Shown: in pieces, positions 40,124-49,844 of the stretch
Layout of the letters: each line of letters opens with the position of its first letter
How positions within the stretch are numbered: the stretch's first letter is position 1
Assembly: GCA_000634735.1 (NCBI GenBank)
Contig: JFLG01000082.1
Span: 1-55,216 of the forward strand
Direction of reading: 5' to 3'
DNA: 55,216 nt
Source of the DNA: Prochlorococcus sp. scB241_528N17
GTDB taxonomy: Bacteria > Cyanobacteriota > Cyanobacteriia > PCC-6307 > Cyanobiaceae
Notes under the pieces: generated by a model
The model's database searches: none
Told to the model about the DNA's origin: nothing
What the model saw: only the letters and a program-made list of their open reading frames with translations
Position numbers and translations under genes: made by a program

Positions 40124-40277
40124 GACTATTTCTTTATATTTTCTTTATAATTTACCCAAAAATTGGCTCAAATATAAATTAAAGATTAAATTTTTGTTTG
40201 GAAGTACAAAGTTGTAACTTATTAGACAATACATAGTTTCTCTGATGTGTTTATCTATATACAACTTAAATCTTTCA

Positions 40278-40502
40278 ATGGACAATTTCATTAGAAAAAG
40301 AATCGACATAGCTACTTGTTGGGCAACCAATAGAATTTCTGTAATGGACACTTTAGAAAGGTATGAAGACAGTTATGCAATCGCAGAAGAATTTAGAGAG
40401 TGGATATTACATATTGGAGAAAAGAACGAAAATTTAAAAGATTCTGTTTTAAACTTCCCAAAGGAATTAAAAAAGTTATTAGACCAAAAAGTCAACGATT
40501 GA
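40278..40502 (+). CDS. Small conserved helical protein
   Basis: From the ATG at 40278: DNFIRKRIDIATCWATNRIS, VMDTLERYEDSYAIAEEFRE, WILHIGEKNENLKDSVLNFP, 74 residues. An ATG at 40245 would add a hydrophobic MCLSIYNLNLS that looks non-native. Helical and acidic. No named family. Confidence 0.6.
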   Translation: MDNFIRKRIDIATCWATNRISVMDTLERYEDSYAIAEEFREWILHIGEKNENLKDSVLNFPKELKKLLDQKVND

Positions 40503-40580
40503 GCAATAAATTTATCGAGGAAATCCGCCCTACATTATTTGGGGTTGTTTATTATCATTAATAGTGAAATTAGCAAATAA

Positions 40581-41957
40581 ATGGAAAATAAAGAGAAGAA
40601 TTCAAACACAGAAAATGTTGTAATTATAGGTTCGGGACCTGCAGGTTACACCGCTGCAATATATGCAGCACGAGCAAATCTGCAACCATTACTTGTAACA
40701 GGATTTAATTCTGGTGGAATTCCTGGTGGGCAATTAATGACTACAACATTTGTTGAAAATTATCCAGGTTTCCCAGATGGAGTACTGGGTCCTGAATTGA
40801 TGGACCTAATGAAGGCTCAAGCAGAAAGATGGGGCACTAATTTATACGAAAGTGATGTAGTCTCAATTAATACCGATTCACATCCCTTTGAATTAAAAAC
40901 TTTAGAAGGAACTATAAAATCTAACTCAATTATTATTGCAACTGGAGCAAGTGCAAATAGATTAGGTGTAATTAATGAAAATAAATTCTGGAGTAAAGGA
41001 ATTAGTGCTTGTGCAATATGTGATGGAGCCACTCCACAATTTAGAGATGAAGAATTAGCTGTTATTGGAGGGGGCGACTCTGCATGTGAAGAAGCAGCAT
41101 ATCTCACAAAGTATGGAAGCAAAGTCCATTTGATTGTTCGATCAGAAAAATTAAGGGCTAGCGCAGCAATGGTTGATAGAGTAAAAGCTAATCCAAAGAT
41201 AGAAATTCATTGGAACACAAAAGTTGATAAAGCGGATGGTACTGAATGGCTTGAGAGAATAGAAACTGTTCACTCTCAAGAAGGTAAAGGGGAAATCAAT
41301 ATAAAAGGTCTTTTTTACGCGATAGGGCACACACCTAATACGAAATTCTTGGGCAACAAAATTGATTTAGATAATAAAGGCTATATTGCTTGCAAATCAG
41401 GAAGGCCAGAAACATCTATAGAAGGCATCTTCGCTGCAGGTGATGTTGTTGATTCTGAGTGGAGACAAGGAGTTACCGCTGCAGGAACTGGATGCATGGC
41501 AGCATTAGCTACTGAAAGATGGCTAGCAGAGAAAAACTTATCAAAAACTATAGTCAGAGAAACGCCAGAACCAGAAAAAAAGCTTAATTCATCAGATTTT
41601 AATGAAGAAGAAGTTAATGAAGATACTTTCAATTCAAATTCTGAATGGCAAAAAGGAAGTTATGCATTAAGGAAACTTTATCACGAGAGTAAAAAACCTA
41701 TCTTAGTAATTTTTAGTTCCCCTAGCTGTGGTCCATGTCATGTTTTGAAACCTCAGTTAAAAAGGGTAATTAAAGAACTTGATGGTGCAGTTCTTGGCGT
41801 TGAAATAGATATTGATAAAGATCAAGATATTGCAAAACAAGCTGGTATTAATGGCACACCAACGGTTCAACTTTTTAAAGAAAAATTATTAAAAAAACAA
41901 TGGCAAGGTGTTAAACAAAGAAGTGAGTTTAAAGAAGCGATAAAAAATATTATCTAA
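40581..41957 (+). CDS. trxB: NADPH-dependent thioredoxin reductase C (NTRC)
   Basis: 458 residues: a fusion of thioredoxin reductase and thioredoxin. FAD site GSGPAGYTAAIYAARAN (about 17-33), redox pair SACAICDGATP near 143-149, NADPH site AVIGGGDSACEEAAYLT, GIFAAGDVVDSEWRQGVTA, then a linker (TPEPEKKLNSSDFNEEEVNE) and a thioredoxin domain with FSSPSCGPCHVLKPQL (CGPC near 382-385). NTRC supplies electrons to 2-Cys peroxiredoxins in photosynthetic organisms. Complete, with all redox Cys. Stroma/cytoplasm. Confidence 0.97.
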   Translation: MENKEKNSNTENVVIIGSGPAGYTAAIYAARANLQPLLVTGFNSGGIPGGQLMTTTFVENYPGFPDGVLGPELMDLMKAQAERWGTNLYESDVVSINTDSHPFELKTLEGTIKSNSIIIATGASANRLGVINENKFWSKGISACAICDGATPQFRDEELAVIGGGDSACEEAAYLTKYGSKVHLIVRSEKLRASAAMVDRVKANPKIEIHWNTKVDKADGTEWLERIETVHSQEGKGEINIKGLFYAIGHTPNTKFLGNKIDLDNKGYIACKSGRPETSIEGIFAAGDVVDSEWRQGVTAAGTGCMAALATERWLAEKNLSKTIVRETPEPEKKLNSSDFNEEEVNEDTFNSNSEWQKGSYALRKLYHESKKPILVIFSSPSCGPCHVLKPQLKRVIKELDGAVLGVEIDIDKDQDIAKQAGINGTPTVQLFKEKLLKKQWQGVKQRSEFKEAIKNII

Positions 41958-41966
41958 AGTAACTTT

Positions 41967-42233
41967 TTATTTATTATTTCTCTTGGGATTATTTTTATTA
42001 GTAGTAGGTCTAGCACCGCCTGCATTCCTCTCTCTATAAGTTATCCTCCCTCTAGAAAGATCATAAGGACTTATCTCAACTAAAACTTTGTCTCCAGCTA
42101 ATAATTTAATTCTAAATTTAGTCAATTTACCTGCAGCTCTACATAAACATTGATGTCCTTCAGGTTGTTCTAAGGTAACCAAATAAAATCCATTCCCCTG
42201 CTCTTTTTCTATTACACCTGAAGTTTCAATCAT
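41967..42233 (-). CDS. infA: Translation initiation factor IF-1
   Basis: 88 residues: an S1/OB-fold IETSGVIEKEQGNGFYLVTL, EGHQCLCRAAGKLTKFRIK, LLAGDKVLVEISPYDLSRGR and ITYRERNA, followed by a C-terminal basic extension NNPKRNNK. Binds the 30S A site. Monocistronic. Confidence 0.95.
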   Translation of the reverse strand: MIETSGVIEKEQGNGFYLVTLEQPEGHQCLCRAAGKLTKFRIKLLAGDKVLVEISPYDLSRGRITYRERNAGGARPTTNKNNPKRNNK

Positions 42234-42325
42234 TAATTAATCTTTTACTAAGTACATATTATCAGAAAAAGATTGGCCAAAATTGATTTAAAAAAAATTA
42301 CATACGTAAAAATATGCAATTCAAT

Positions 42326-42538
42326 TCAAATTAAAAATTTAATTTCATTAATTATTTGAAGTTGTCCATAGTAAAAATTTGCTTTCGCAATTTTTTCAGA
42401 ATCTTCTAATTGATCAAAAAAAACAAACCCAAGGCTTTCCCACAATGAAGATCCGCAAACATTATTCAATTCATTTTTTGCTTCTTTTGCAAAATTCTCT
42501 AGTTTTCGTTCAAGGTTTTTAGACTTAGAAACAGACAT
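42326..42538 (-). CDS. Hypothetical protein
   Basis: 70 residues: SVSKSKNLERKLENFAKEAK, NELNNVCGSSLWESLGFVFF, DQLEDSEKIAKANFYYGQLQ. Helical, charged, with a Cys and a W. Close to infA and ycf39. No family known. Confidence 0.5.
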   Translation of the reverse strand: MSVSKSKNLERKLENFAKEAKNELNNVCGSSLWESLGFVFFDQLEDSEKIAKANFYYGQLQIINEIKFLI

Positions 42539-42593
42539 AGGTCGATAGTGTTAATATAGTACAAATATACTATCTAATTCTAAAATTGCAATA

Positions 42594-43556
42594 TTAAAAA
42601 GGTAATCTCTTTTTTTCTTCAATATTAAGATCTGCTTCCATTTCCCTTAATCTTTTAAGTATTTGTTGATAGTACTCCTTCAAATAACTCTCTAGTGAAG
42701 TCATATCCTCTTTTTTAAGTTCCAATATTTCGTAAGTTTTGCTCATGTCAGCATCTAATGATTCACCACTACTAGTTACTTCGGCAAAAGCCAATCTTTC
42801 AGCAACATTTAAAGAATCTTGGAAAAAGGAAACTACTTTCTGAGTGACACTAATCAGAAAAGGTGAAACTCTAAAAATTTTAGCTTTCTTTTCGCTAAAT
42901 TTTTCACATAAGGATATGACTTCGTTTGAGTCCCATGCTTTAGGACCAACCAATGGTAGTGATGTTCTATGAGTTTTTGGATTATTAACTGCTGCGACAA
43001 TAACTTTTGCCATGTCTTGAGTGTTCATGTATGCAATTTTAGTTGGAGTTCCACTCATCCATACTGCTTGACTATCTAAAATTGGAATAGCGAATTGACC
43101 TATAACTCCTTGCATAAAAGCTGCACATTTGAAAATGGTATATTCTAGATCAGATTTCTCAAGAAGTTTTTCAGTGCAATATTTAATGTCCATTAATGGA
43201 ACATTTCTAAATTTTTCTGTTAAAAGAATTGAAAGGAATATTACTCTTTTTACATTTAAAGATTCACAAGCATTAAATAAGTTGAGTTTTCCATCCCAAT
43301 CTATTTCATAAATACTTTTAGGATCATCTGGTTTACTGGTAGCTGCATCAATAACGACTTCAATATCTTGCAATGCATATTCAATATCAGAAGAATTTAA
43401 TAAATTTCCTTTTGTTAGTTCACATCCCCACTCTTGTAGAAAGGAAGCTTTTCTTGGGTTTCTGACAAAGCATCTTACTTCATGTCCATCTTCTATAGCT
43501 TGCTTTGCTATTTGTCTACCAAGTGTCCCTGTTGCTCCTACTAAAAGAATCTTCAT
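42594..43556 (-). CDS. ycf39: Ycf39/NmrA-like NAD(P)-binding protein
   Basis: 320 residues. N-terminal Rossmann motif ILLVGATGTLGRQIAKQAIE, EVRCFVRNPRKASFLQ, WGCELTKGNLLNSSDI, VVIDAATSKPDDPKSIYEI. This is the atypical short-chain reductase family in which Ycf39 acts in photosystem II assembly with Hli proteins. Assignment to ycf39 rests on length and the neighbourhood of petM, ycf4 and psbDC genes. Confidence 0.85.
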   Translation of the reverse strand: MKILLVGATGTLGRQIAKQAIEDGHEVRCFVRNPRKASFLQEWGCELTKGNLLNSSDIEYALQDIEVVIDAATSKPDDPKSIYEIDWDGKLNLFNACESLNVKRVIFLSILLTEKFRNVPLMDIKYCTEKLLEKSDLEYTIFKCAAFMQGVIGQFAIPILDSQAVWMSGTPTKIAYMNTQDMAKVIVAAVNNPKTHRTSLPLVGPKAWDSNEVISLCEKFSEKKAKIFRVSPFLISVTQKVVSFFQDSLNVAERLAFAEVTSSGESLDADMSKTYEILELKKEDMTSLESYLKEYYQQILKRLREMEADLNIEEKKRLPF

Positions 43557-43613
43557 ATTTAAGATTTACTTAACTTGTAGACCATAACTCAATTTGTGAT
43601 GTATTCGTGAGAA

Positions 43614-43712
43614 TCAATCTCCCTGAAACTTTAACAACAGAGCACCACCAACTAATCCTATTGGTATCAGTATCCAAAAAACTGCTGCAATACTAAAAAT
43701 TTCTTGAGCCAT
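43614..43712 (-). CDS. petM: Cytochrome b6-f complex subunit PetM
   Basis: 32 residues: [20 protein letters not shown] then [12 protein letters not shown], one membrane helix that matches the PetM consensus almost exactly. Small subunit of the cytochrome b6f complex in the thylakoid. Close to ycf39. Confidence 0.96.
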   Translation of the reverse strand: MAQEIFSIAAVFWILIPIGLVGGALLLKFQGD

Positions 43713-43787
43713 AGTAAAATTTATTGATTACTATAATTTACATTCAATATACATTTATTTGTTAAAAAAGTAGATAATGCAAATATC

Positions 43788-44747
43788 TTGAAAATTTTTA
43801 AATATATGAATAAAAATTTCAAAGAAAATATAAACTTTCCTAATTACTGGATTTGGAATGGTTTTAAAATTTGTTGGAGTGTTGCAGGCGAAGATAATAA
43901 AGTTCCTATTATCTTTCTCCATGGATTTGGCGCTAGTCGAAAACATTGGAGAAATAATTTAGAATATTTTGCGGAAAGGAATTGCGCCTCATACTCTTTA
44001 GATTTAATAGGATTTGGGGATTCAGATCAACCAGGGATTAGACAAATTGGAAAACTAGATAATGAGATTTGGTCTAATCAAGTGAAAGACTTTATTGCAC
44101 AGGTGATAAGACCAAAGAATTCTGGGAAAGTAATTCTTATTGGCAATTCCCTTGGATCACTAGTCGCTTTAACATGTGCTGTTACATTAGAGGATGAGAT
44201 TGCAAAAGTTATTGCATCTCCACTGCCAGATCAAATTCAAGAAAATAAAAAGTCGAAATCAAAAAAATCACTATTTAAGAAATTTCAAGATAAATTCATA
44301 AGAATATTTTATATTTTTTTTCCTTTAGAGATTATTTTATTTTTAATAACCAAATTAGGTGCTATAAAACTGGGACTAAATTCTGCCTATTTCAAAAAAG
44401 ATAATATTGATCGCGAACTAATAGATTTGGTGACTAAACCAGTTTTAAGGAAAACTTCAGCTAGATCATTAAGAGCTATGTGTATTGGAATGTCTTCAAG
44501 AGATGAAAAATTTCAAGCTTCTTACCTTTTGAGAAAACTTAGTGCCTCAAAAAAAGTTCCTTTTTTATTGATTTGGGGAGAAAAAGATAATTTCATACCT
44601 TTGTTTGTTGGTAAAAAGATTGCAAATTTCCATAGATGGGTAAAATTAAAAATAGTATCTAATTCGGGTCATTGTATCCATGATGAAGATCCTTCAGTAT
44701 TCAATAGAATCTCTTATGAATGGATTAGAGATTTAAAAACCTTTTAA
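43788..44747 (+). CDS. Alpha/beta hydrolase
   Basis: 319 residues. IFLHGFGASRKHWRNNLEYF is the HG oxyanion segment, SLDLIGFGDSDQPG the strand-loop, LIGNSLGSLVALTCA the nucleophile elbow (Ser), LLIWGEKDNFIPLFVGK the acid site and SNSGHCIHDEDPSVF the His. TTG at 43788 or ATG at 43806 (MNKNFKENINF) can start it; the ATG is a sound alternative. Substrate unknown. 3 bp upstream of ilvH. Confidence 0.88.
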   Translation: MKIFKYMNKNFKENINFPNYWIWNGFKICWSVAGEDNKVPIIFLHGFGASRKHWRNNLEYFAERNCASYSLDLIGFGDSDQPGIRQIGKLDNEIWSNQVKDFIAQVIRPKNSGKVILIGNSLGSLVALTCAVTLEDEIAKVIASPLPDQIQENKKSKSKKSLFKKFQDKFIRIFYIFFPLEIILFLITKLGAIKLGLNSAYFKKDNIDRELIDLVTKPVLRKTSARSLRAMCIGMSSRDEKFQASYLLRKLSASKKVPFLLIWGEKDNFIPLFVGKKIANFHRWVKLKIVSNSGHCIHDEDPSVFNRISYEWIRDLKTF

Positions 44748-44750
44748 AAT

Positions 44751-45275
44751 ATGAAACATACATTATCAGTTCTTGTAGAAGACGAATCTGGAGCCTTGAG
44801 TAGAATCTCAGGTCTTTTTGCTAGAAGGGGATTTAACATTGATAGCCTTGCCGTAGGGCCTGCAGAATCTAAAGGAATTTCAAGGTTAACAATGGTAGTA
44901 GAGGGTGATGATGAAACTCTTCAACAAATGACTAAGCAACTTAATAAGTTATTTAATGTTCTGGGAGTTGTGGATTTCACTAATCTTGCAGCTGTTGAGA
45001 GGGAATTGATGTTACTAAAAGTTTCATCAAAAGAAGATACTAGGAGTAATATCCTTGATATAGTTCAAATTTTCCGTGCAAAAGTTGTTGATGTATCAGA
45101 TATGGCCTTAACTCTCGAAGTAGTTGGAGATCCTGGGAAGTTAGTTGCTTTAGAAAAATTACTCGAACCATACGGAATCCTTGAAATAGCGAGGACTGGT
45201 AAAGTAGCCCTTAAACGCTCTTCAGGAGTTAATACAGAAATGTTGAAAATAAACAAATATTCTCTAGAAATTTAA
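44751..45275 (+). CDS. ilvH: Acetolactate synthase small subunit
   Basis: 174 residues. The ACT domain [35 protein letters not shown] at the N-terminus binds the feedback effector; [20 protein letters not shown] and the C-terminal half follow. Regulates branched-chain amino acid synthesis through the large subunit (not in this window). Its last 4 bases overlap the end of the minus-strand cyclophilin-like gene. Confidence 0.97.
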   Translation: MKHTLSVLVEDESGALSRISGLFARRGFNIDSLAVGPAESKGISRLTMVVEGDDETLQQMTKQLNKLFNVLGVVDFTNLAAVERELMLLKVSSKEDTRSNILDIVQIFRAKVVDVSDMALTLEVVGDPGKLVALEKLLEPYGILEIARTGKVALKRSSGVNTEMLKINKYSLEI

Positions 45276-45895
45276 TTAGTTATCTGGACTGCCTTGATAT
45301 AGTCCTCTTTATTGATTTTTTTGAGTATATCTAATCCTTTAATAATCTTTCCAAAAATTGAATATCTTCCATCTAGTTCCGGAATCTTACTTGTTACAAA
45401 AAAGAATTCGGTAGATGAAGACATATTATTAGTGCTCTTAACCATAGCGATTGAACCACTCTCAAAAGTATTAACTAAATTTTCAATTTCATTAGGACTT
45501 TTTATCTGATAGTTATATCTTGGTTTAATTTCTTCTTTGAATTTTATTTCTAGAGGTATTAATTGACTTATCTTATTTAGGTTTTGTTTTCTTTCAATAT
45601 AAAGATTATTTTCTGGATTAACTCCACCATGTATAAACCTTATATGAGGATAATTAATTATTTTATAAAATTTTTGATTTACGTAAATATTATTGTCTAT
45701 GTTTTCCAGAAAGTTTGATACTGTAACTGGGTTATGTTTACCAAATAATAAAACCTCAAAATTACCTTTTGAAGTTTTGAAATTGACTACTTTATTACTA
45801 TGAATACAACTAAATTTTAATTTTTTGCAGTAATGATATGAATCAAACTGTTTTTTAAAACTACAAGCTTGCACTAAAAACAAAACCTGTATCAA
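45272..45895 (-). CDS. Cyclophilin-type peptidyl-prolyl isomerase, lipoprotein-like
   Basis: 207 residues from TTG 45895; an LVQAC lipobox comes right after the start and is followed by [11 protein letters not shown]. Core pieces: [60 protein letters not shown]..., [20 protein letters not shown] and [14 protein letters not shown]. It follows the cyclophilin order, but conserved active-site residues such as the Arg of FHR and the W are replaced, so catalysis is uncertain. An upstream ATA at 45928, overlapping the ycf4 stop, would complete the signal peptide. Confidence 0.78.
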   Translation of the reverse strand: MIQVLFLVQACSFKKQFDSYHYCKKLKFSCIHSNKVVNFKTSKGNFEVLLFGKHNPVTVSNFLENIDNNIYVNQKFYKIINYPHIRFIHGGVNPENNLYIERKQNLNKISQLIPLEIKFKEEIKPRYNYQIKSPNEIENLVNTFESGSIAMVKSTNNMSSSTEFFFVTSKIPELDGRYSIFGKIIKGLDILKKINKEDYIKAVQITN

Positions 45896-45924
45896 AGATA
45901 ATGTTCTTAAAAAATATTTTTTTT

Positions 45925-46482
45925 TTATTTTAAGCCCTCCAAATTAACATCCAAAAATTTAGCCAGACGAGCTCCTTCTTCTTCAACTTGAAGTAGTGGT
46001 TTAAGTTCACCTGCTCCACTTAAAGGGAGAGGTTTTTTTCTGCCTTTGAGTACTAATGCGATTCTTCTTCTGGGATTAAATCCCTCACTTATATCCAACT
46101 TAACCGATTTAATTTCATCGAAATTTAATTTAACTTCAATATCTTTAAATAATCCTTTTCTTTTTATTTCTACAGATTTTGATGATTTATCAAAATAATT
46201 ACTTCCTGAACCAAAGTTTATGTAAACCAAATACCACAAGTAAAAATTTAGTAAATTGGCTATTACTCCATATGCTCCCATTATTATTCCTTGAGGGATA
46301 AATAATAAAGTTGAAGGATTTCCTAAAGGTAATAAATCCCTACCTGTGTAGCTAGATATAGAGGCCAAAAGAAAACCAATACCTCCTATCGTTAGCATTC
46401 CTCCAATAATATAATTTGAAATTTTTCTTGATCCACCAATTTTTTGTTCGATTTTATCGAAAGACGTGAGGTCAGAATTCAT
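45925..46482 (-). CDS. ycf4: Photosystem I assembly protein Ycf4
   Basis: 185 residues. Two N-terminal membrane helices (SNYIIGGMLTIGGIGFLLAS, about 19-38; LLFIPQGIIMGAYGVIANLL), then KRKGLFKDIEVKLNFDEIKSV..., DISEGFNPRRRIALVLKGR and the C-terminus ARLAKFLDVNLEGLK. Scaffold for photosystem I assembly in thylakoids. Confidence 0.95.
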   Translation of the reverse strand: MNSDLTSFDKIEQKIGGSRKISNYIIGGMLTIGGIGFLLASISSYTGRDLLPLGNPSTLLFIPQGIIMGAYGVIANLLNFYLWYLVYINFGSGSNYFDKSSKSVEIKRKGLFKDIEVKLNFDEIKSVKLDISEGFNPRRRIALVLKGRKKPLPLSGAGELKPLLQVEEEGARLAKFLDVNLEGLK

Positions 46483-46664
46483 TTTTATCTTTTTTTTGAG
46501 CCTATTTCAGATAATTTAACAAACCAAGGGAGTATTCTTACCTAATTTTTAATAAAAAAGTCAGGAAAGCTTTACAAGGCATTTCAGATATACAAATATT
46601 TCCCCACATTACTCTCAATCTTTGTTACAGTCACTGCGTATCCCGAAGCTAAAAACGATTTCTC

Positions 46665-47741
46665 ATGACGATCGCAGTTGGTAGCGCCCCACAAAGAGGA
46701 TGGTTTGACGTCCTCGATGATTGGTTGAAGCGCGACCGCTTTGTATTTATTGGTTGGTCCGGGCTACTCCTACTTCCTTGTGCATACCTTGCTATAGGCG
46801 GTTGGTTTGTCGGAACAACATTTGTTACCTCTTGGTACACACACGGAGTTGCAAGCTCATACCTTGAAGGTTGTAACTTTTTAACAGCAGCTGTAAGCAC
46901 CCCTGGTGATGCCATGGGACACAGTCTTCTATTTTTATGGGGTCCTGAAGCCCAAGGTAGTTTCGTAAGATGGCTACAACTTGGTGGTCTTTGGAACTTC
47001 GTTGCATTACATGGAGTATTTGGCCTAATTGGTTTTATGCTTCGTCAGTTTGAAATTGCTGGCCTTGTTGGAATTAGACCCTACAACGCACTAGCTTTCT
47101 CAGCAGTAATTGCAGTATTTACAAGCATTTTCCTTATTTATCCTTTAGGACAGCATAGTTGGTTCTTCGCACCTTCATTCGGTGTTGCAGCAATCTTCCG
47201 ATATATCCTGTTCATTCAAGGTTTTCACAATATTACCTTAAATCCATTCCATATGATGGGAGTTGCTGGAATTCTAGGTGGTGCTCTACTTTGCGCTATC
47301 CATGGAGCTACAGTACAAAATACTTTGTATGAAGATACAAGTATTTATACAGATGGTAAGGTTCAAAGTTCAACATTTAGAGCTTTTGATCCAACACAAG
47401 AAGAAGAAACTTATTCAATGATCACAGCGAATAGATTCTGGAGTCAAATCTTCGGTATTGCTTTCTCGAACAAGCGTTTCTTACATTTCTTGATGCTATT
47501 TGTACCTGTTATGGGTATGTGGACATCTTCAATCGGTATTGTCGGCTTAGCACTTAATTTAAGAGCTTATGATTTCGTAAGCCAAGAAATCCGTGCAGCA
47601 GAAGATCCAGAATTTGAAACTTTCTATACAAAAAATATACTTTTGAACGAAGGTATGCGAGCATGGATGTCTTCTGTGGATCAACCACACGAAAACTTTG
47701 TATTCCCTGAGGAGGTTCTTCCACGTGGAAACGCCCTTTAA
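46665..47741 (+). CDS. psbD: Photosystem II D2 reaction-centre protein
   Basis: 358 residues, five helices. [19 protein letters not shown]..., [80 protein letters not shown]. The electron-carrier and iron-binding core, together with D1. Ends with [11 protein letters not shown]. Its end overlaps psbC by 17 bases, the universal cyanobacterial and plastid arrangement. Confidence 0.99.
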   Translation: MTIAVGSAPQRGWFDVLDDWLKRDRFVFIGWSGLLLLPCAYLAIGGWFVGTTFVTSWYTHGVASSYLEGCNFLTAAVSTPGDAMGHSLLFLWGPEAQGSFVRWLQLGGLWNFVALHGVFGLIGFMLRQFEIAGLVGIRPYNALAFSAVIAVFTSIFLIYPLGQHSWFFAPSFGVAAIFRYILFIQGFHNITLNPFHMMGVAGILGGALLCAIHGATVQNTLYEDTSIYTDGKVQSSTFRAFDPTQEEETYSMITANRFWSQIFGIAFSNKRFLHFLMLFVPVMGMWTSSIGIVGLALNLRAYDFVSQEIRAAEDPEFETFYTKNILLNEGMRAWMSSVDQPHENFVFPEEVLPRGNAL

Positions 47742-49107
47742 TAATTTATTAAGAGCTCCAAACCAAAGTATTGAGGAAACTGGTTATGCCTGGTATGTAG
47801 GCAACGCTAGATTAATCAATTTATCTGGTCGTTTATTAGGAGCTCACATTGCTCACTCTGGACTAATAGTCTTTTGGGCGGGAGCAATGATGCTCTTTGA
47901 GGTTAATCATTTTACTTTTGATAAACCAATGTGGGAGCAAGGTTTAATCTGTATGCCACACGTAGCAATGTTTGGTTATGGAATAGGACCTGGTGGTGAA
48001 GTTACTGATATCATGCCTTTCTTCCAAGCAGGCGTGGTTCACTTGATAGCTTCTGCTGTACTTGGTTTTGGTGGTATTTACCATTCATTAGCAGGTCCAG
48101 AAAAACTTGAAGAAGATTTCCCATTTTTCTCCACTGATTGGAGAGATAAAAATCAAATGACTAATATCCTTGGATATCATTTGATTGTTCTAGGTGTAGG
48201 TGCATTAGCATGGTCAGTCAACTGGTGTTTCATTGGCGGTGCATATGACACATGGGCACCTGGTGGTGGTGAAGTTAGACTTGTTAACCCAACTTTAGAT
48301 CCAAGAGTTATTCTCGGCTATTTATTCAGATCTCCATGGGGAGGAGCTGGTTCAATAATCGGTGTAAACTCCATTGAAGATATTGTTGGTGGACATGTTT
48401 ATGTGGGTATTACTGCAATTATTGGAGGAATATTCCATATATTTACAAAACCTTTTGGATGGGCAAGAAGAGCATTCATCTGGAATGGTGAGGGACTTCT
48501 AAGTTATGCTCTTGGTGGAATTTGTGTAGCAAGTTTTATTGCATCAACATTCATCTGGTTTAACAATACTGCTTACCCTTCAGAGTTTTATGGCCCAACA
48601 AATGCTGAAGCTTCACAAGCTCAAAGCTTTACTTTCCTCGTGAGAGATCAAAGAATTGGTGCTAACGTAGGTTCAACAATGGGGCCAACAGGTCTAGGTA
48701 AGTATCTCATGAGATCTCCTACTGGTGAAATTATATTTGGTGGTGAAACAATGAGATTTTGGGACTTCAGAGGTCCATGGTTAGAGCCTTTAAGAGGACC
48801 TAACGGATTGAGCCTTGAGAAAATCCAAAATGATATTCAGCCTTGGCAGGTAAGAAGAGCTGCTGAATATATGACTCATGCTCCTAACGCTTCTATCAAC
48901 TCTGTTGGTGGAATTATTACTGAGCCTAATGCTGTAAACTTTGTTAACTTAAGACAATGGTTGGCTGCAGCTCAATTCTTCCTAGGTTGGTTTACATTCA
49001 TCGGTCACCTTTGGCATGCTGGACGTGCTAGAGCAGCCGCTGCTGGTTTCGAAAAAGGAATCGACAGAAAGAGTGAACCAGCTCTAGAAATGCCTGATTT
49101 AGATTAA
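47725..49107 (+). CDS. psbC: Photosystem II CP43 antenna protein
   Basis: 460 residues from GTG 47725. [40 protein letters not shown], and the long lumenal loop, [20 protein letters not shown] at the C-terminus. Six helices; binds antenna chlorophylls of photosystem II. The start is decided by a strong Shine-Dalgarno, GGAGG at 47711-47715 inside psbD, 9 bp before the GTG, and by the known psbD/psbC overlap. An upstream in-frame ATG adds nine residues that are not homologous. Confidence 0.98.
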   Translation: METPFNNLLRAPNQSIEETGYAWYVGNARLINLSGRLLGAHIAHSGLIVFWAGAMMLFEVNHFTFDKPMWEQGLICMPHVAMFGYGIGPGGEVTDIMPFFQAGVVHLIASAVLGFGGIYHSLAGPEKLEEDFPFFSTDWRDKNQMTNILGYHLIVLGVGALAWSVNWCFIGGAYDTWAPGGGEVRLVNPTLDPRVILGYLFRSPWGGAGSIIGVNSIEDIVGGHVYVGITAIIGGIFHIFTKPFGWARRAFIWNGEGLLSYALGGICVASFIASTFIWFNNTAYPSEFYGPTNAEASQAQSFTFLVRDQRIGANVGSTMGPTGLGKYLMRSPTGEIIFGGETMRFWDFRGPWLEPLRGPNGLSLEKIQNDIQPWQVRRAAEYMTHAPNASINSVGGIITEPNAVNFVNLRQWLAAAQFFLGWFTFIGHLWHAGRARAAAAGFEKGIDRKSEPALEMPDLD

Positions 49108-49128
49108 TTTCTACCTCAAGTGAAAAAG

Positions 49129-49155
49129 CCCTATCTTCGGATAGGGTTTTTTTTT
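49129..49155 (+). terminator. Terminator of psbDC
   Basis: CCCTATC (49129-49135), UUCG tetraloop, GATAGGG (49140-49146) and nine T: a classic strong terminator. Confidence 0.95.
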
Positions 49156-49166
49156 GCTCAATTTTA

Positions 49167-49778
49167 TTATCTATATAAATTTTCTCTAAGCCATGGCAAA
49201 CTTAATCCCATTACATTACTGAAGCAACCCTCTATTTTTTCTATATATTTACCGCCTATACCTTCCAAGGCAAATCCTCCGGCGCAGTATAAAGGTTCAT
49301 TTGTATCTACATAACTCTTGATTTCCCAATCTTCCAAATTAGAAAAATAAACTTTTGAACTTACTGTTTTTTTTATTATTTCAGTCATTTTAAAAATTTT
49401 GGAAGTTGAATCAAAATTCCCAATTATTAGAGTATGACCAGTGTGTAAAAATCCAAATTCTCCAGACATTTTTTTCCATCTAATAAAAGCTTCCTCTTTA
49501 TTAAATGGTTTTCCATAAGCTTCTCCTTTAAATTCAAAAATTGAATCGCACCCAAGTATTTCCAAAGGACCATAATTAAATTCTTCGGGCAATGATATAT
49601 TTTGAATATTTTCAGATAAACTATTAGCCTTTTGAAAAGATAATTCCAAAGCTAAATTAAATATATTCTTTTCTTGAATAGTAGTTTCATCAAAGTCACT
49701 TGATATTTGGATAAATTCGATTTGACAATTTTCTAGTAATTTCTTTCTAGATTGAGAAGCAGAGGCTAGAATTAACAC
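49167..49778 (-). CDS. maf: Maf-like nucleotide pyrophosphatase
   Basis: 203 residues: [19 protein letters not shown] (motif SxSxxR), [30 protein letters not shown] (the C-D-S catalytic Asp), [40 protein letters not shown] and GLSLP. Maf proteins hydrolyse non-canonical or regulatory nucleotides. GTG start at 49778. Confidence 0.95.
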   Translation of the reverse strand: MLILASASQSRKKLLENCQIEFIQISSDFDETTIQEKNIFNLALELSFQKANSLSENIQNISLPEEFNYGPLEILGCDSIFEFKGEAYGKPFNKEEAFIRWKKMSGEFGFLHTGHTLIIGNFDSTSKIFKMTEIIKKTVSSKVYFSNLEDWEIKSYVDTNEPLYCAGGFALEGIGGKYIEKIEGCFSNVMGLSLPWLRENLYR

Positions 49779-49844
49779 AAATTTTTAACCAAATTATAAT
49801 TCAATTTAATAATTAATAAATTTTAAAATTAATATAAATTACTA

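Noticed and set aside
49120..49314. Plus-strand frame after psbC
   Set aside because: Overlaps the psbDC terminator and runs antisense inside maf.
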